Shown one piece after another: positions 1-12,473 of a stretch of DNA of 64,000 bases. How positions within the stretch are numbered: position 1 is the stretch's first letter; each line of letters opens with the position of its first letter. The position numbers and the translations under genes are program-made. Source of the DNA: Pomacea canaliculata (Eukaryota; Mollusca; Gastropoda; Architaenioglossa; Ampullariidae); assembly GCF_003073045.1 (NCBI RefSeq), contig NC_037593.1, forward strand, positions 6,191,525 to 6,255,524. Direction: 5' to 3'. The notes under the pieces were generated by a model. The model did no database searches, was not told the DNA's origin, and saw only the letters and a list, made by a program, of their open reading frames with translations.

Positions 1-72
1 AATAGATTGGTTATTTGTTTAATTGAAATCTGCCACAGATTCTCAATCTGATTCGCACCTTAACTTTAGCAG

Positions 73-3000
73 ATACTCATTAGGACCAAATGGTGGAATT
101 GTCACATCACTCAATCTGTTTGCAACTCGTTTTGATCAGGTTGTTTTCCAGTTTGTAAATTGTTCTTGATAATAGTAATAATAATAATAAACATGTGATT
201 TATGTAGCACACTCACAAAGGTGCATGCTCTCAGCACTTTATATGTTTTGGTACATTTTTATTTCAGAAGTAGATCATCATTGTTAAAATGCAACAGCAT
301 GATGGTTATTTAAAAGGAAATTCTCTTTCTCACTTTTTGTAAAGGTGAAAGGGTATGCCATTATTTCATTTTAGAGAATAGGGAACTTTTCTCTTGGTAC
401 CATGCACTTTAAGCTATAAGCATTGTCCTCTTGTAGTTGTGTGCTTTTCTGTGGTCCCCACTGTTTAGGTAATAGATATTTATCAAATATAAATAACTAG
501 TTCTTAGCATTATACGAATAATGTTAATGCTAACAATATTCTTTCTGTTATCCAGATATATTAATTTAAACAATGATATAACAATCAGTATTTATTATTA
601 TAGGTAATCACATTTGTAGAGAAGAAATCAACAGAATGCCAGTAAGTAATCATTTATGTGATCATTTCATTTATTGACAGTTAAAGTTTGTTTGCATCTT
701 TGATAAACATGTTCTAGGAAAGTGCATGTTTTAAAAGATAAACCAGAATAATTTGTTCCTCAGTCATCCTCCCAGCAAAAAACAAAAAAACAACATGAAC
801 TGAAATTGGGTGAACCAAGTAAGTGTGAATTAAGATGGAAATACCATGATGATCTCTGTGAAAACAGCTTAAAAATGTGCATCCTTGTTTGTGTTTCAGG
901 TATGTCATATTTGATACACCTGGCCAAATTGAGGTGTTCACCTGGTCAGCTTCAGGCACTATTATTACAGAATCTTTGGTATACACTTTTTTCCATTTGT
1001 AGTTTTAGGTCTTTGGGACATTTATCAAACATTTGTATTACATGACTATGTTGTTTGCATGCCTCACTTTCTGCATATAGATATGGGTAGGAGCAAAAGT
1101 GGCAATGGTTTGACATAAACATTTTTAATATTTACATGATAGCCAGAAATGCTTGTTATGCTCTTAGTACAGAGCAAGAAAAAGTGGGATTTGATTACTT
1201 GCACAGCTTAACCCTCTCTACCTATGAGGTCATCTGTAATATTTTCCATAATGTTGTGTGCCATTTTTCTGTCTTTATATAGGCCTCGGTGTTTCCCACT
1301 GTCATTGTGTATGTGATGGACACATCACGCAGTGTGAGTCCCATCACCTTCATGTCGAACATGCTGTATGCTTGCAGCATCCTGTACAAGTCCAAACTCC
1401 CATTTTTGATTGCGATGAACAAGGTAGTATTTTTTAAAATCGTATCTTGTATGTTCCATAATATTTGTAAATGTTTTTTGTAACTAAATGTAAATGGAGA
1501 AGTACTTGCCATAATAATAATAATTTTATAGAATAAAAGAGACATAAGAACAGGGGCTTCCATACTTAAAGTAGCAGACAAAGTTGGGGTGCTTTCAATA
1601 CCAATCAGTCAGGTAGGCCTGAACCAGTTTAAAACAATGCCAGAGGGATTTAGAAAATACATCAGCATACCCGAAACTGCCTTATAAATTTGTATTTCAG
1701 ATGGCGCAACGGTTAACGCCTGTCACTAATACAAATACAGTGAAGGTTGGTAGTCTGACTTTGCTGTCTTGTTTATTTTTATTTTTTTTATAGATAGACA
1801 TTATCAGCAATTCTTTCGCTGTGGAATGGATGAGAGACTTTGAGGCCTTCCATGAGGCTCTTGAGCATGAGACTTCTTATGTGTCAAACCTCACACGCTC
1901 AATGAGTCTGGTACTGGATGAATTCTATGCTAATCTCAAGGTAAGTCCTTTATTAAAGTTTTCAGTTTTCATGTCCGGTTAGTCTTATAGCCAATGCTTA
2001 CCTGCACTTGCATGTAAACTTTAACGGATTTTACATTTTTGTGATCATAGCTAATTTTCATAGCATCTAGCATTGCATAGCACATTATTGTCTAAGCTGC
2101 ATTGCAACCTGATAATTTTATAACCTGTACTCTTATAACGACATAATTTGGAATTTTCTCTTTAGTGCAAAATAAATGTGTCAGACTTTGTCAGTATGCT
2201 CTTAGTTAATACACTTAATAAACAAATTTTGTGGCAGTGCGTGGGAGTGTCAGCTGTTACTGGCGAGAAGGAATGCAGGAGTTTTTTGAGAAAGTGGATG
2301 AAGCAAGAGAGGAGTATGAAAGGTATAGTATTTTACTAAAGAATGCTGTTTTTTGTATGTGTGATTGTTGATGCTGTACTAGTATTAACCCTAAATGCTC
2401 AGGAGTGTTGTTGAATTTTGCTTGAAGGCAGGCATCATAACATTAGCTTCAAGTGGTGACACCGGAGTGCTACTGGGAGAGTGATGTCTTTTTTTGCAGC
2501 TTCAATTCCATTTGACCTTTGTTCATCAGTAGACTTAGTGCATGTTGGAGCTTATTGATCACTCCAGTGCAATGGGTTTGTGCTGTGTGAAAGTGTCTTC
2601 CTGCTTGTATGCTATGTGGGGTGTTGTTTTATGCTGTGTGGAAATTGTTTTCCTGCTTGTATGCTGTGTCAGCTCTATAAATGATACAACAGAAAACTTG
2701 AAACATCTTAGAGTAAGGTTCATCTTTTTGCCTCAGAGAATATAAACCAATGTACGAGAATCTGAAGCAGAAGAAAGAGGCTGAAGACCGGAGGAAACAG
2801 GAGGAAGAGCTGGCTCGTTTCCATGAGGACTACAGACCTGAGAAAGATGTCCAGAAGGTTGCAGATGGTAAGTATACCTGGCAGGTGAAGGGTGGTATTG
2901 GTGAAAGAGGATAGAAAAGTTACCCCCAAAAAATCAGGACTGTTACTAGAGATAGCTATACTGAAAACGATGGGCTGCATAATTTCATATTGTTTGTTGC

Positions 3001-5073
3001 CATTTGAGTCAGTATTAGCGTCATCTCTTTGTTACAGATAATCATTTTGATTTAGTAATGTTAAAATTGTGTTTTTGTTCTCTCGGGCCAATTATAAAAT
3101 GTGGCTTACTGATTGGGATGGGAGCTGTTTCTTTCAAGACTTTTATTACTAAGAATACTACTTAAAATTTCCTCTTTATATCAATTTCTATACCTTAGAA
3201 CGTTTTGTTAAAAGTGCCGCTGTTCTGAAGAACTTGTGAATATTGACATTTAAAAAATATTGAAATAAGCATGATGTGGGGAAAATATTGAAAGCTTGAC
3301 AGTCAAAAAGCCATCTTGCATAAGATAAGCATTTAACATTTTAGATTTTCCTTTGAGAAATGCTTGTTCAGATTTCTGACTAAAGAAAACAAAGCAAGTT
3401 GTTCACCGTATTATTTTTGAAAGAAGTGTGCGCCATTTCAAAGGTTCTCTTTCATCAAAATGATATATGAAGTCTTTGCCCTCACTCACGCATGCACACA
3501 CAGATATGAAAGAGAGGAGTGGGGAGTGAAAAAGACCCTTCTTGCGGCAGACTTTAAAAAGAGGAAGAGTTGTGTCTCAGATTAAAACAGGTCATATTAG
3601 GAAAAGAGAGAACTTGATGAATTAATCATGTGTACATACTAAGAAATGTTTTCCAGTACAGCTGGATAATGTTATGACAATGGCGATAACAGCTTTTTTT
3701 TAATAGGTGAAAAAGAATCATGTAATACTGTTCAATCATAATGACTTCCTCAAAAATAAGGAGATGGCCCAAGGCAAAGATAGCTGTCTAATAGGTAATT
3801 GCTCACTTATGCAAGATACTTCTTAGAGCTAAAACTGAACTGAGTTTGATTGTCTAAAGTATATAGATATGTGTGTGAACTTTAAATCATAACAGTTATT
3901 GTCAGAATAGTCCTGAAATTTCGCACAAAAGAAATGCACGCACAGTGATAGAACTAGGAAATTGACAGCAAATGTGCTATTGAAAGCCTGATTCAAAAAC
4001 GGGAATGATGTCAAGCGAGTGAGAGGGGGAAAATGCACACGTCGGCAAACAAGGATTACCTTTATCTGCCCTATCCCTTTAGAGCCAGATAAAAATAGCC
4101 TGGGAAAATGACCTCAAGCGTCGCCTACTATGCACACATTTCCCTATTCCACACATCCACAAAAAAGTGCCTGGGCTAAATTGCAGGGGAAAATTAATAA
4201 AAAAATTTCAAGAAAAATATCTGATGTGAGATTCTGAAATATTTTACCTTTTATCATTTGTTTTTAAAATAACCAATTTAGCTTAATTTACTACAGACAT
4301 TGTGTTAAAAACACTGTAACTTTGATGTTGGTGTTTTTTTGTTTTCAGAAGTACTCTATGCCTTGCCAGACACCTTGTCACTTCATGCAGCAGTTGATGA
4401 TGGTGAGGAGGAAGATGAAGATGAGAGTAATGTACCTGAATATGGTATGATATGCTTTCTGTTTGTGATTGTTTGGTGATCATTCAGTGTTAAATAAAAT
4501 TAAATAAATTAAAGCATGTGAAAGTTATTGACGGTCTTTTTTTCTTCTTGTTCGCAAACATTTTTAGCAGGAAAAATATAGCTATTGCATGCTATTTGAT
4601 GATGTTGAAGAATTACTAATATATGTGTGCTACTGTATGTTATCTGACTACAAAATCATCTGCACAAAATAAAAAGAAAGATGTGCTTCAAAGTTATTCA
4701 GAAGCCAGGAGAGAAACCAAAATGAAATGTGACACCTTATAAAAAGAAAGAATAAAAGCTAAGCAAAATCTTTGACCTAAAACATGTCAGTGGATCTTGT
4801 CATAGACATAATCTATTAACCAAGACAGAATTTGAGCAGCAGCATCAGACCATCAAGATTTCTTTATAACTGTGAAGTGTAAATGCAGATGTGTACATCC
4901 ATCCATAGGTGTAGTGCAGAGCCTTTCATTTAGTCTTGGTCTTTTGTCTAAATCTGACTGTTTGTCTGCCAGGAACCATGCCAGGGGAAGAGGAATCTTT
5001 CCACAGATATCTTCAGCAGCACAGACAAAGGCAGGCTGAAAAACAGCAAAGACTCACAACCAAGCCTTCCTGA
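73..5073 (+). CDS. GPN1: GPN-loop GTPase 1, C-terminal seven-eighths (5' exons outside window)
   Basis: GPN1 is a GTPase of the GPN/Npa3 family needed for assembly and nuclear import of RNA polymerase II. Nine exons are visible: 73-139, 604-641, 900-978, 1283-1423, 1794-1940, 2238-2322, 2737-2867, 4349-4444 and 4973-5073 (TGA). The first holds the family-defining loop LGPNGG; the third gives the G3 motif DTPGQIE followed by FTWSASGT; the fourth and fifth join to make the G4 motif NKID, then [13 protein letters not shown]. All match animal GPN1 closely. The last exons encode the acidic, coiled C-tail. The P-loop exon lies left of the window. All junction phases agree except inside exon 2238-2322, where the frame shifts between VGVSAVTG and GMQEFFEKV; one base appears to be missing there. 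The gene runs tail-to-tail with the CARD gene. Confidence 0.95.
165..245 (+). repeat. Dispersed (AAT)n-headed short element, copy 1
   Basis: An (AAT)n run is followed by a block reading like GTGATTTRTRTAGYRCAYACTC and then an inverted half ending AGCRCTT. The same layout recurs at 20195 and 57223. It lies in a GPN1 intron. Family name unknown to me. Confidence 0.5.
1699..1755 (+). repeat. tRNA-derived SINE, truncated copy
   Basis: The stretch matches the head of the full SINE at 19521: an A-box-like TGGCGCAACGG, then the GCCTGTCAC block, then GTGAAGGTTGG. It contains a short AATACA duplication and stops before the rest of the element. It sits in the GPN1 intron just before exon 1794-1940. 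Confidence 0.75.
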
Positions 5074-5215
5074 CATTGTTTTTAAAACAAATTTTCCAAT
5101 ATTAATGACATCTTGTGTGAGAATGGTGTTTGAGAGGGTTTTTTTTTGGAAATACAGAAAACAGTTCAGTGTTTGTGCGTGGTGCTATTTTGAGGACTTA
5201 CTAGTGGTTGACAAG

Positions 5216-5389
5216 GTGTGAGGGGGAAGGTATTGGTGTTTTACGCATGGTCAGCAACTAAGGCAACAAGAAGATGCCACATGCAGAGAGAGAACAGTGT
5301 GCCCGAGACGAAAACTTAACCCAGGACAGCCAACCTTCCCTGTATTGGTGACAGGCGCAGACTGTTGTGCCACTGGACCACCCGAGGGT
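5216..5389 (-). repeat. tRNA-derived SINE, near-full copy in reverse orientation
   Basis: Read on the minus strand it starts near TCCAGTGGCACAACAGTCTG, continues through the CCTGTCACCAATACAG block and a B-box-like GGTTAAGTTTTCGTCTCGGG, and then the same body as the copy at 19521 (TGTTCTCTCTCTGCATGTGG and onward). It may fall inside the GPN1 3' UTR. Confidence 0.8.
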
Positions 5390-7136
5390 GAAGAGGGGAG
5401 TGAAAGGAAGTTATGTGAACAATTAAATTATAAGGTAGTAACAAAGAAGAGTACCTTAAAATTAGGAAAACAGAATGCTGAAGGATGGATAGCTTACATT
5501 TTAGGGAGTGGGACATTCCAGCACACAACTTACACAGATCTTAGTACAAGAGTGCCAAAACTAAAATAAGGACAAAATATGTGGACCATCTTGATTGAGG
5601 AGTGAGTAAAAAATACTCATCACAAGCAATAAATGAGCTATTTTTCAGGGAATATGCAACGCACATTAACCAATTTTGAAGTTAACAACAAGACTTGAAT
5701 AAAAATGTAGTTCCTCGGAGTCTGAATCACTGAGCCTGTGTTGACTTAGTTGTCTGACCACTGACAGTCTCACAAATTTCTGCATAGAAAATCTTTGTTC
5801 TTCACAAATGCACATTTCTGAAGCATGTAAACACAAACATGCAAACCCACTATTATGAAAAAAATACATTTAATTTATGGGTACATCAGAAGATTGTACT
5901 AACTGTTAAAGTATGTTTTATTCAGTCTAATTGTGAAGGCACTACTTTTGCTTCAGTAGATACTTAAATAAATGCAGGAAAGGAATGACTTCCATAACTA
6001 TTTTAGTTTCATAAACTGGTAAAGTATGTGCCAAGTTTTAGTTTATAACAACAGTAAAGTTGAAACGTTCTTTTTGGCAGGCATATTATTGTGATTAAAG
6101 GACTAAGGTAGCTGCCTAGTAGGTCGATAAAAGGGTGGAAGATTATGCTTGTTATGGCCTTAAAAGAATATTTTAGAGCTCCATGACCAGTATATTCCCT
6201 AATTGGGGGAATGGGGAAAATCTGTATGGTGGAGGTGGATGATGGGGATTGCAAGAAGTGTACCTTGGAATTGAACTTACTACAACCTTGTCTAATCAAG
6301 GTATTGTCTTTTATGCACCATTACCGTAAAGCAAATGAGGAGGAGTCTCGATTATGTATGGCTTTATATTTCCTAGGATGGATGAATGAAAATCAGGATT
6401 GTTTATTGTTGAAAATTTGTGTTAATTTTAAAGGCTTGTCACAGATGAGAGTCACTAAAATACATTCATTTGAAACATGTTCTTTAAACAGCAAGAAAAC
6501 GATGGCCTTTTGTTTGTTTATGAGGGTTGGGCAGGAGAAGTTTTCCAGCCACAGGCTGAAGTCAGATATTGGTAGTGGTAGGCTTTGATTGTTTTGATCT
6601 GAAAAGATCCCTGATGATTGTTTATTGGGGTGTTAATGCCAGGACCGAAACTAGCTTGCATCCCTACTTTACTGGGTATGAGAAAGTGTCGGGTGAGTGA
6701 ACATCACAGAAAAAAAAAACAACTCAAAATCAACTTCAGATTTTAATACTGAATGGGGTAAAAGTTGTAATTTAATATAAGTTTTCACTCTCCTCAAAGA
6801 GCCACTCTCATGGCATTTTGTATAGGGCGGTATTGGTGTAATACCACAAAAAAAAGCTTCAAAATAATGGATCATCCAGATATAATATTTAGATATAATT
6901 ATATATATACATAAAAAAGTGCCTAAAGATAGCAATATTTCTTTTAACTTTCAGAAAATGTACTTTTGTCTCTCCAGCTACCATTTAAAGCACTGTATAA
7001 ATTTATTTTCTTGGTCTTCATGGCAGAGTTCAGTGGCCTTGACACTTCAAGCTTGCCAGGGAGAAATTTGACTCCTGTAAGAAAAAGGTGTCTGCTACAC
7101 CCAATGAGGATAGCCTTCGGTGATACTTTATTATTG

Positions 7137-7142
7137 TTCTTT
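7137..7142 (-). terminator. Poly(A) signal of the CARD/coiled-coil gene
   Basis: AATAAA on the minus strand, about 70 bases after the TGA at 7211-7213. Position and distance fit a 3' UTR end. Confidence 0.55.
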
Positions 7143-7210
7143 TTCTTTGAATGTTCACAGTTTGCACTCACGGCAGTTAGAAACGCTTGAAGATTTTTGT
7201 TCTGTCCCGC

Positions 7211-10200
7211 TCAGTTAAGACAGCCAGATTCGTCGACATTTCCAGGTTGAGTAGTTTCTATTATGGGGTCGGTGGAAGGCCAGGGCGACTGCTGCTTCAA
7301 GTACAGATCGACATCCACAAGGGTTTGGTCCAGATCGGGAAAGACACCATCTGTTTTTGGCGAGATTGACTTTGAACTCCTGCTTGTGAGGACGGGGGAT
7401 ACGGTTGTCCGTCGACGCTGAACGAGGTTGGGGGACAACTTGGTATTTACTTCAGTGCAACCTGTCGACAAGGTAGACTTGAGCTTTTTCTGGGAGACCT
7501 GCTGCTTGGCTTGCTGTGTCCTGGAAGTCTGCCTGCAGCTCGAGTTTACCCACTTCGCTGTGACGTCACTGGAGGAAGGGAAAGGGGCAGAGCAGGTAGC
7601 GTTGAAGTGCGGAGACGACGGGCTGACGGGATTTTGGAACGAGGGTTCCCGCGACAAGGAGACGTAGGGGGCTGCGCCTGAACCCTCGCATTCGAAGCCG
7701 TCGCTCAGTCGGCTATTCTGGCGCGTCATTTCATTCCGCAGCGACAAAATCTCCGTGTCCTTCCAGCTGAGGCGCTTGTGCAGGTGCTCCGCCTCCACTT
7801 TCAGCATCGCCAGCTGGGCCTGCGCAACCATACACACAGACAATCAACCTATACCAGTGGTTCCCAACCTTTCCTATGCCCTAGGAAATGTTTCATTAAT
7901 GTACGTACAGTAATATCACCTTTGAAGACGAAGACGTGTAACTTAATGTTTGAACCTCACACAATGCCGCCTGTGAACAAACTGAACTTACAAAAAAAAA
8001 AAACTTCATCTCATCGTCATTATCATTTCATAATGCTTGGTCGTCATTATGTCATCACAATTATCTCGCAGTGGCGTAGAAACATGTTCGGCTTGGGGGC
8101 AGCGAACTCCATGCTTACTGTCAACGACGTTCGCACTCGCACATTAAAGACGAAGGAGAGGCCTCCCAACTAATGTAAACACCCATTACTAACAACGAAA
8201 ACATGATCATGCATCAATTATTACTTATTCATGAGTAAAAAAAAAGTCCCTGTAGAATTAAACCTCTGTGACATATATCGGTTTTCTCTCATTGATTTTT
8301 CCTTCTTCAATGCCGTTTTGTGGTAGTGTTTCAGTTTCCATTCTTTAGATTGCTTATTCTGTTACTCTCGTAAAAAAGAAAAAAGAAATGTCATATTTCT
8401 CTCTCGGCTTCTCTATCTTTTCTGCACTTTATGAAGAATCACATCTCAAAAATTTAGCCGGGAAGGGAAGGGATATCTTTTATGAGGGGGGCGGCAGCCT
8501 CTACCCGCCTTCCCCTTGCCTCCCTGAGACCTACCCCACTAGAGGCACCATCGTCACCGTCTGATTTTCTGGTTTCAAACTGTCGCTTCGACATATCAAT
8601 CGTCCCTTGACCGGTACCTGTCGTTGATCACATGGATAGACGCGGCGGCTGACGGTCCGCCACTCTGGCCAATTGTGGGCGATAGTCAGAAGTCCTGTAC
8701 AGGATGACCAGTCCAGTATTTGACATACGTAAGTCTGGCCACCACGGCGTCGGCTACCATCCAAGGTACCTTGAAGGCTAGTCTTCGACAAAGTGTCATG
8801 CCGGGTCACGTGACCAGAGAAGACCATCTTACGTCGGTTGTCCGTTGAAATTAGAGGTTCTTGGTGTCCTACGAATGTGGCAATCTTCTTTCTTACAAAG
8901 TCGTAGGTTCTATGTTCTTTGTATGAGATCCGGAGCAGCCTCCTCAGGCACTTGTTCTCGAATGTGTGCATTCTCCTTTCCGCTTCGGCGAGCAGAGTCC
9001 AGCTATTGCTTAGCCATTGCCGCTGTTGATGTTGGGATGCTGATGCGGATATCACATGGAGCTGCCATCCTTGGAGAGGGTGGCTCTCAAATACTTGAAG
9101 CTGCTTACCTCTTCCAGCTGTACCTTGTTGATATAGATCTCTGCTCCTCCGTTGCCATTGATCGTAACTTTGCTCTTTTCAGTGCTGGTCTCCATTCCAT
9201 ATGCATTTTAACTGTCAGTCTGAGGTCTTGCGGCCTTCTTTGATGTTGAAGTTTCGCATCACATGCTATAGCCCCCTTCGCCCCAGACTCTGTCAAAAAA
9301 AATGTTAAGTCAATGAAGCTGTGGCAAATGTTCTGCTGGTGCTGAAGATGCTTCTCTATAAGGATGAGACAGTTGAAGATCTGCTTAACTGTGCTTCTAC
9401 GTGGTCTGAATCCAACCTGTTATTCTGCTAGCCAGTAGCACCTTTTTCGTGTTTCCAGAGAGGGTGTCGACATCACATTCCACCAGGTTCAGCGCGGCAA
9501 AGTTTTACTCCAACAGTGGCCTTGAAGACTTCTGCAACATTTGGGTCTCGCAGCTTCTTCAAATCAAAGAGAATTCGGGGGTTGTTTGAGAGTCGCTTCG
9601 CTTTAAGCTTCAGCTTCATGTTCGTTGACTAATGTGCCCCGACCGACAACGTAGGAAAAAAATGCCTCTTGAAATTTCCCCACAGCGCTTCAACTTTAAT
9701 AGTCAACGAATTATTAAACGGAAAACCCGTTACACTCGCACATTCATGCCCGCACATACCTGTTAAGACGGACACGATTGCAAAAGGGGATAAATGAGGG
9801 AGTTGGGAATCAAAAACTGACCTTAAAGTGCTTGGTGTCCAGCATGGCCGGCTCGATGGCAGGGGAAGATGCTATCTTCTTGCCGTGCTGGACGGACTTG
9901 AGCATGTCGGACAGCTTGAGGATCTCCTTCATGACCATGAAGCGGTGCTTCTGCTCGTGGCGCAGCACGTCCTTGACGACGACCACCAGCGACTCGTTGG
10001 ACGTCCTGCGGTTGAGCAAAGCTAGCACCTCCTCGCGCTCGTTTCTTAATGACACGCTCGCCTCCTGCCACCGCCACACAATCACCAATAAAGCTGTTGC
10101 ACCTCTTATTTTCATCTTTTTCAAAGTCTTTACTACATGGTGATGATGATAACGAGAGAATATCACGTTCCCATGATCAAAACAAGTGAATGGATTTAAT

Positions 10201-12438
10201 GCTGCAAAGGTTTTTTTTAAGTGTCGTCTGTAACAGACGTTGGGATATTGGATAGATTTGTAGTTTTCTTACCTCTGTTTTCTTTAAGTTCTCGAGAAAC
10301 GTGGCGAGGTTCCTCTCCAGCTCCTCTATCTGCGCCTCGTCATCAATGTTCTCGTTACTGACATCAAAATCCTCACGGGTTTTGGTCAGGTGCGCCTTCA
10401 TCATCTGGTTCAGCATGTGTAGGCTTTTCTTCGCGCGAATCGTCCTGTTCGTGACATGAACGCATATCCTGCTAGTAGCATGAACATAGATCCTGCCGTG
10501 TACATTAATTAGTGACACGAACAAAGATCCTGATTTGTGACATCCCGCTGTACACACCGACTAGTGACATAAACATAGATCCATGTACACCAACTAGTGA
10601 AGTGAACAAATCTGTGTGTAAATTTAAATGAACAAGGTTCCTGCAGTTATTGACACGAGCAGATCCTCCATGTACACTACTAACAATGTGCATGAATATA
10701 AATAATGTCATGTACACCAACTAGTGACATCCTTCCGTATATACATCAACTAGTGACCTGAACATACATCCCACCATGTACACCAACTAGTGACATCCTG
10801 CCATAAACAAACTTTCCGTGTACACAAACATCCTGCTAGTTTCACGATCTCTAGATGGTTTTGTTTGATTTAAAGCCCTATTTATAAATCAAATGTGGAT
10901 AATCTAAGCTACAACAGAACAGAATTAAGTACTGCTGGTTAGTATAAAGAGCACGCATACATCTTTTCGCACCATTTATTGTTGTGTTTGGAAGGGGAGA
11001 GCGCTTCCACCTCGAGGTTATTTTGCACTGTAAGGGATGTGGTGGCAGATGGGAGATAAAGGGGGTGGGAGTTGAGGTGAAGAAGGGGAAAAGAGTTGTG
11101 TGTGTTGAGGGGGAGAGGGTTGATTAGACCTTTTAGAGATTTCACAACTATGTAGAAAACAGACTTGGATTCACACACACACACACTCTCACTCTCTCAC
11201 ACACCCACACACACGCACAGGCAGGCGCGCAATGAAAAAATGACCAAGATTTGATCCTGGCTGCCTGGATTTCTTATATTCTCGCGTCTCTTCAAGGTTT
11301 TCTTATTTTTGTTTTGTTTTTGTTTTTAGCTGTTCCAGATGACCCAATATATGCGCTTAGATGGTGGAGGAATGTGTCCAACCTCACAGCAGCAGCTACC
11401 CGGACACCAACCTTTCCCTGAGCTTGCTGATAGTGTTGATGTTGGCGTCGTGGAAACGGGAGTGGGTGTCCAAAAAGGATCGGTGGTCCTGCCTGAGCTG
11501 TTCGACCTGCTTTTGAAGATTGGCGACCTCAAGGTTCAAACCCTGCAACTCCTCCTCCTTCCGTAGAAGGGTGCTCTCTTGGTGCTTGATCTGAAAAGGG
11601 TCACGGTGATATTAAAAAGAGCAGACAACTCAGATTTCAGAAAAAAAAGTCATATGTCCACAAGGTTGACTAATCAAACTATAAAAAATCCACAGTTTTG
11701 CAAAGGAAATGCAATTCTAATTTTTAAGGGCTTAATGATGGCAGATAATACAAATCAAAAGGAAAGTAGTAAGTCTTATGGTAAAGAACACAAATCAAAC
11801 TGAAAGTTGCATGCAGATCTTAAGACAAACAGTTCTAATTTTTTTTAAAATGACAACGTTATGATGCGCTGGTGATATAAACAATAATATTGTTGAGGTC
11901 TAAAGGTCAGCCGAATTCTCTCAACGTTTGACGTGTTTGCCTTCTTTGAACAATATTTTCTCTATGCCATTGCAGTAATTATTCAAGCTTATTTTTCATA
12001 ATTTTGTATTTACATGCTTTTTTTCTATCTTCAAATATTCTCATATAAAAATGCTGAAAATACTCACAGACCTGAACGTATGTACCCAGTTAAGAAAGCT
12101 CTTACTGGGGAGGTATTCACAGAGTGTATCTAACTGTGCTTACATAGTGACCACGTGGGTCTTTTTTTTTGTTTGTTTTGATTGGGTTCTTTTTCCTTTG
12201 TGTGTCTTACCGTCTCTTCTTGGTTCATGACAGTTTCCCTGAGAATCTTCTCCTGAGTGTAGTCAGTGGCTCTGGCGTGTAAAGATTCTATGCGGTCCGC
12301 AGGGGAACCTCTCCAGGACAGCATCAGCGCTTTCTCTCTCACCTTCACCAGATGTGAAAAAACCAACAGCTCGGGTAGATTTGAATACGAATCCTTCGAA
12401 TGAGCTTTAAATATTGGTCAGTTGACTTCGAAATGATG

Positions 12439-12473
<35 letters not shown>

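Larger units (their letters stand above)
5074..7210. other. GPN1 3' UTR and intergenic, then CARD-gene 3' UTR
   Basis: No supported exon lies between the two convergent stop codons. The stretch holds a reverse-strand SINE at 5216-5389, an AATAAA at 5628-5633 that could serve GPN1, and the minus-strand AATAAA of the CARD gene at 7137-7142. The open frames here (for example 6211-6588) match nothing I recognise. Confidence 0.6.

Noticed and set aside
5297-5569. 90-codon frame starting MCPRRKLNPGQ
   Set aside because: Its start is the reverse-strand SINE; not a gene.
6211-6588. 125-codon plus-strand frame
   Set aside because: No motif, no splice partners and ordinary AT-rich composition; it lies in the gap between two convergent genes.
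9823-10077. Overlapping long frames on both strands
   Set aside because: They are shadow frames of the GC-rich CARD-gene exon 9822-10064; only the frame joining in phase to its neighbours is kept.
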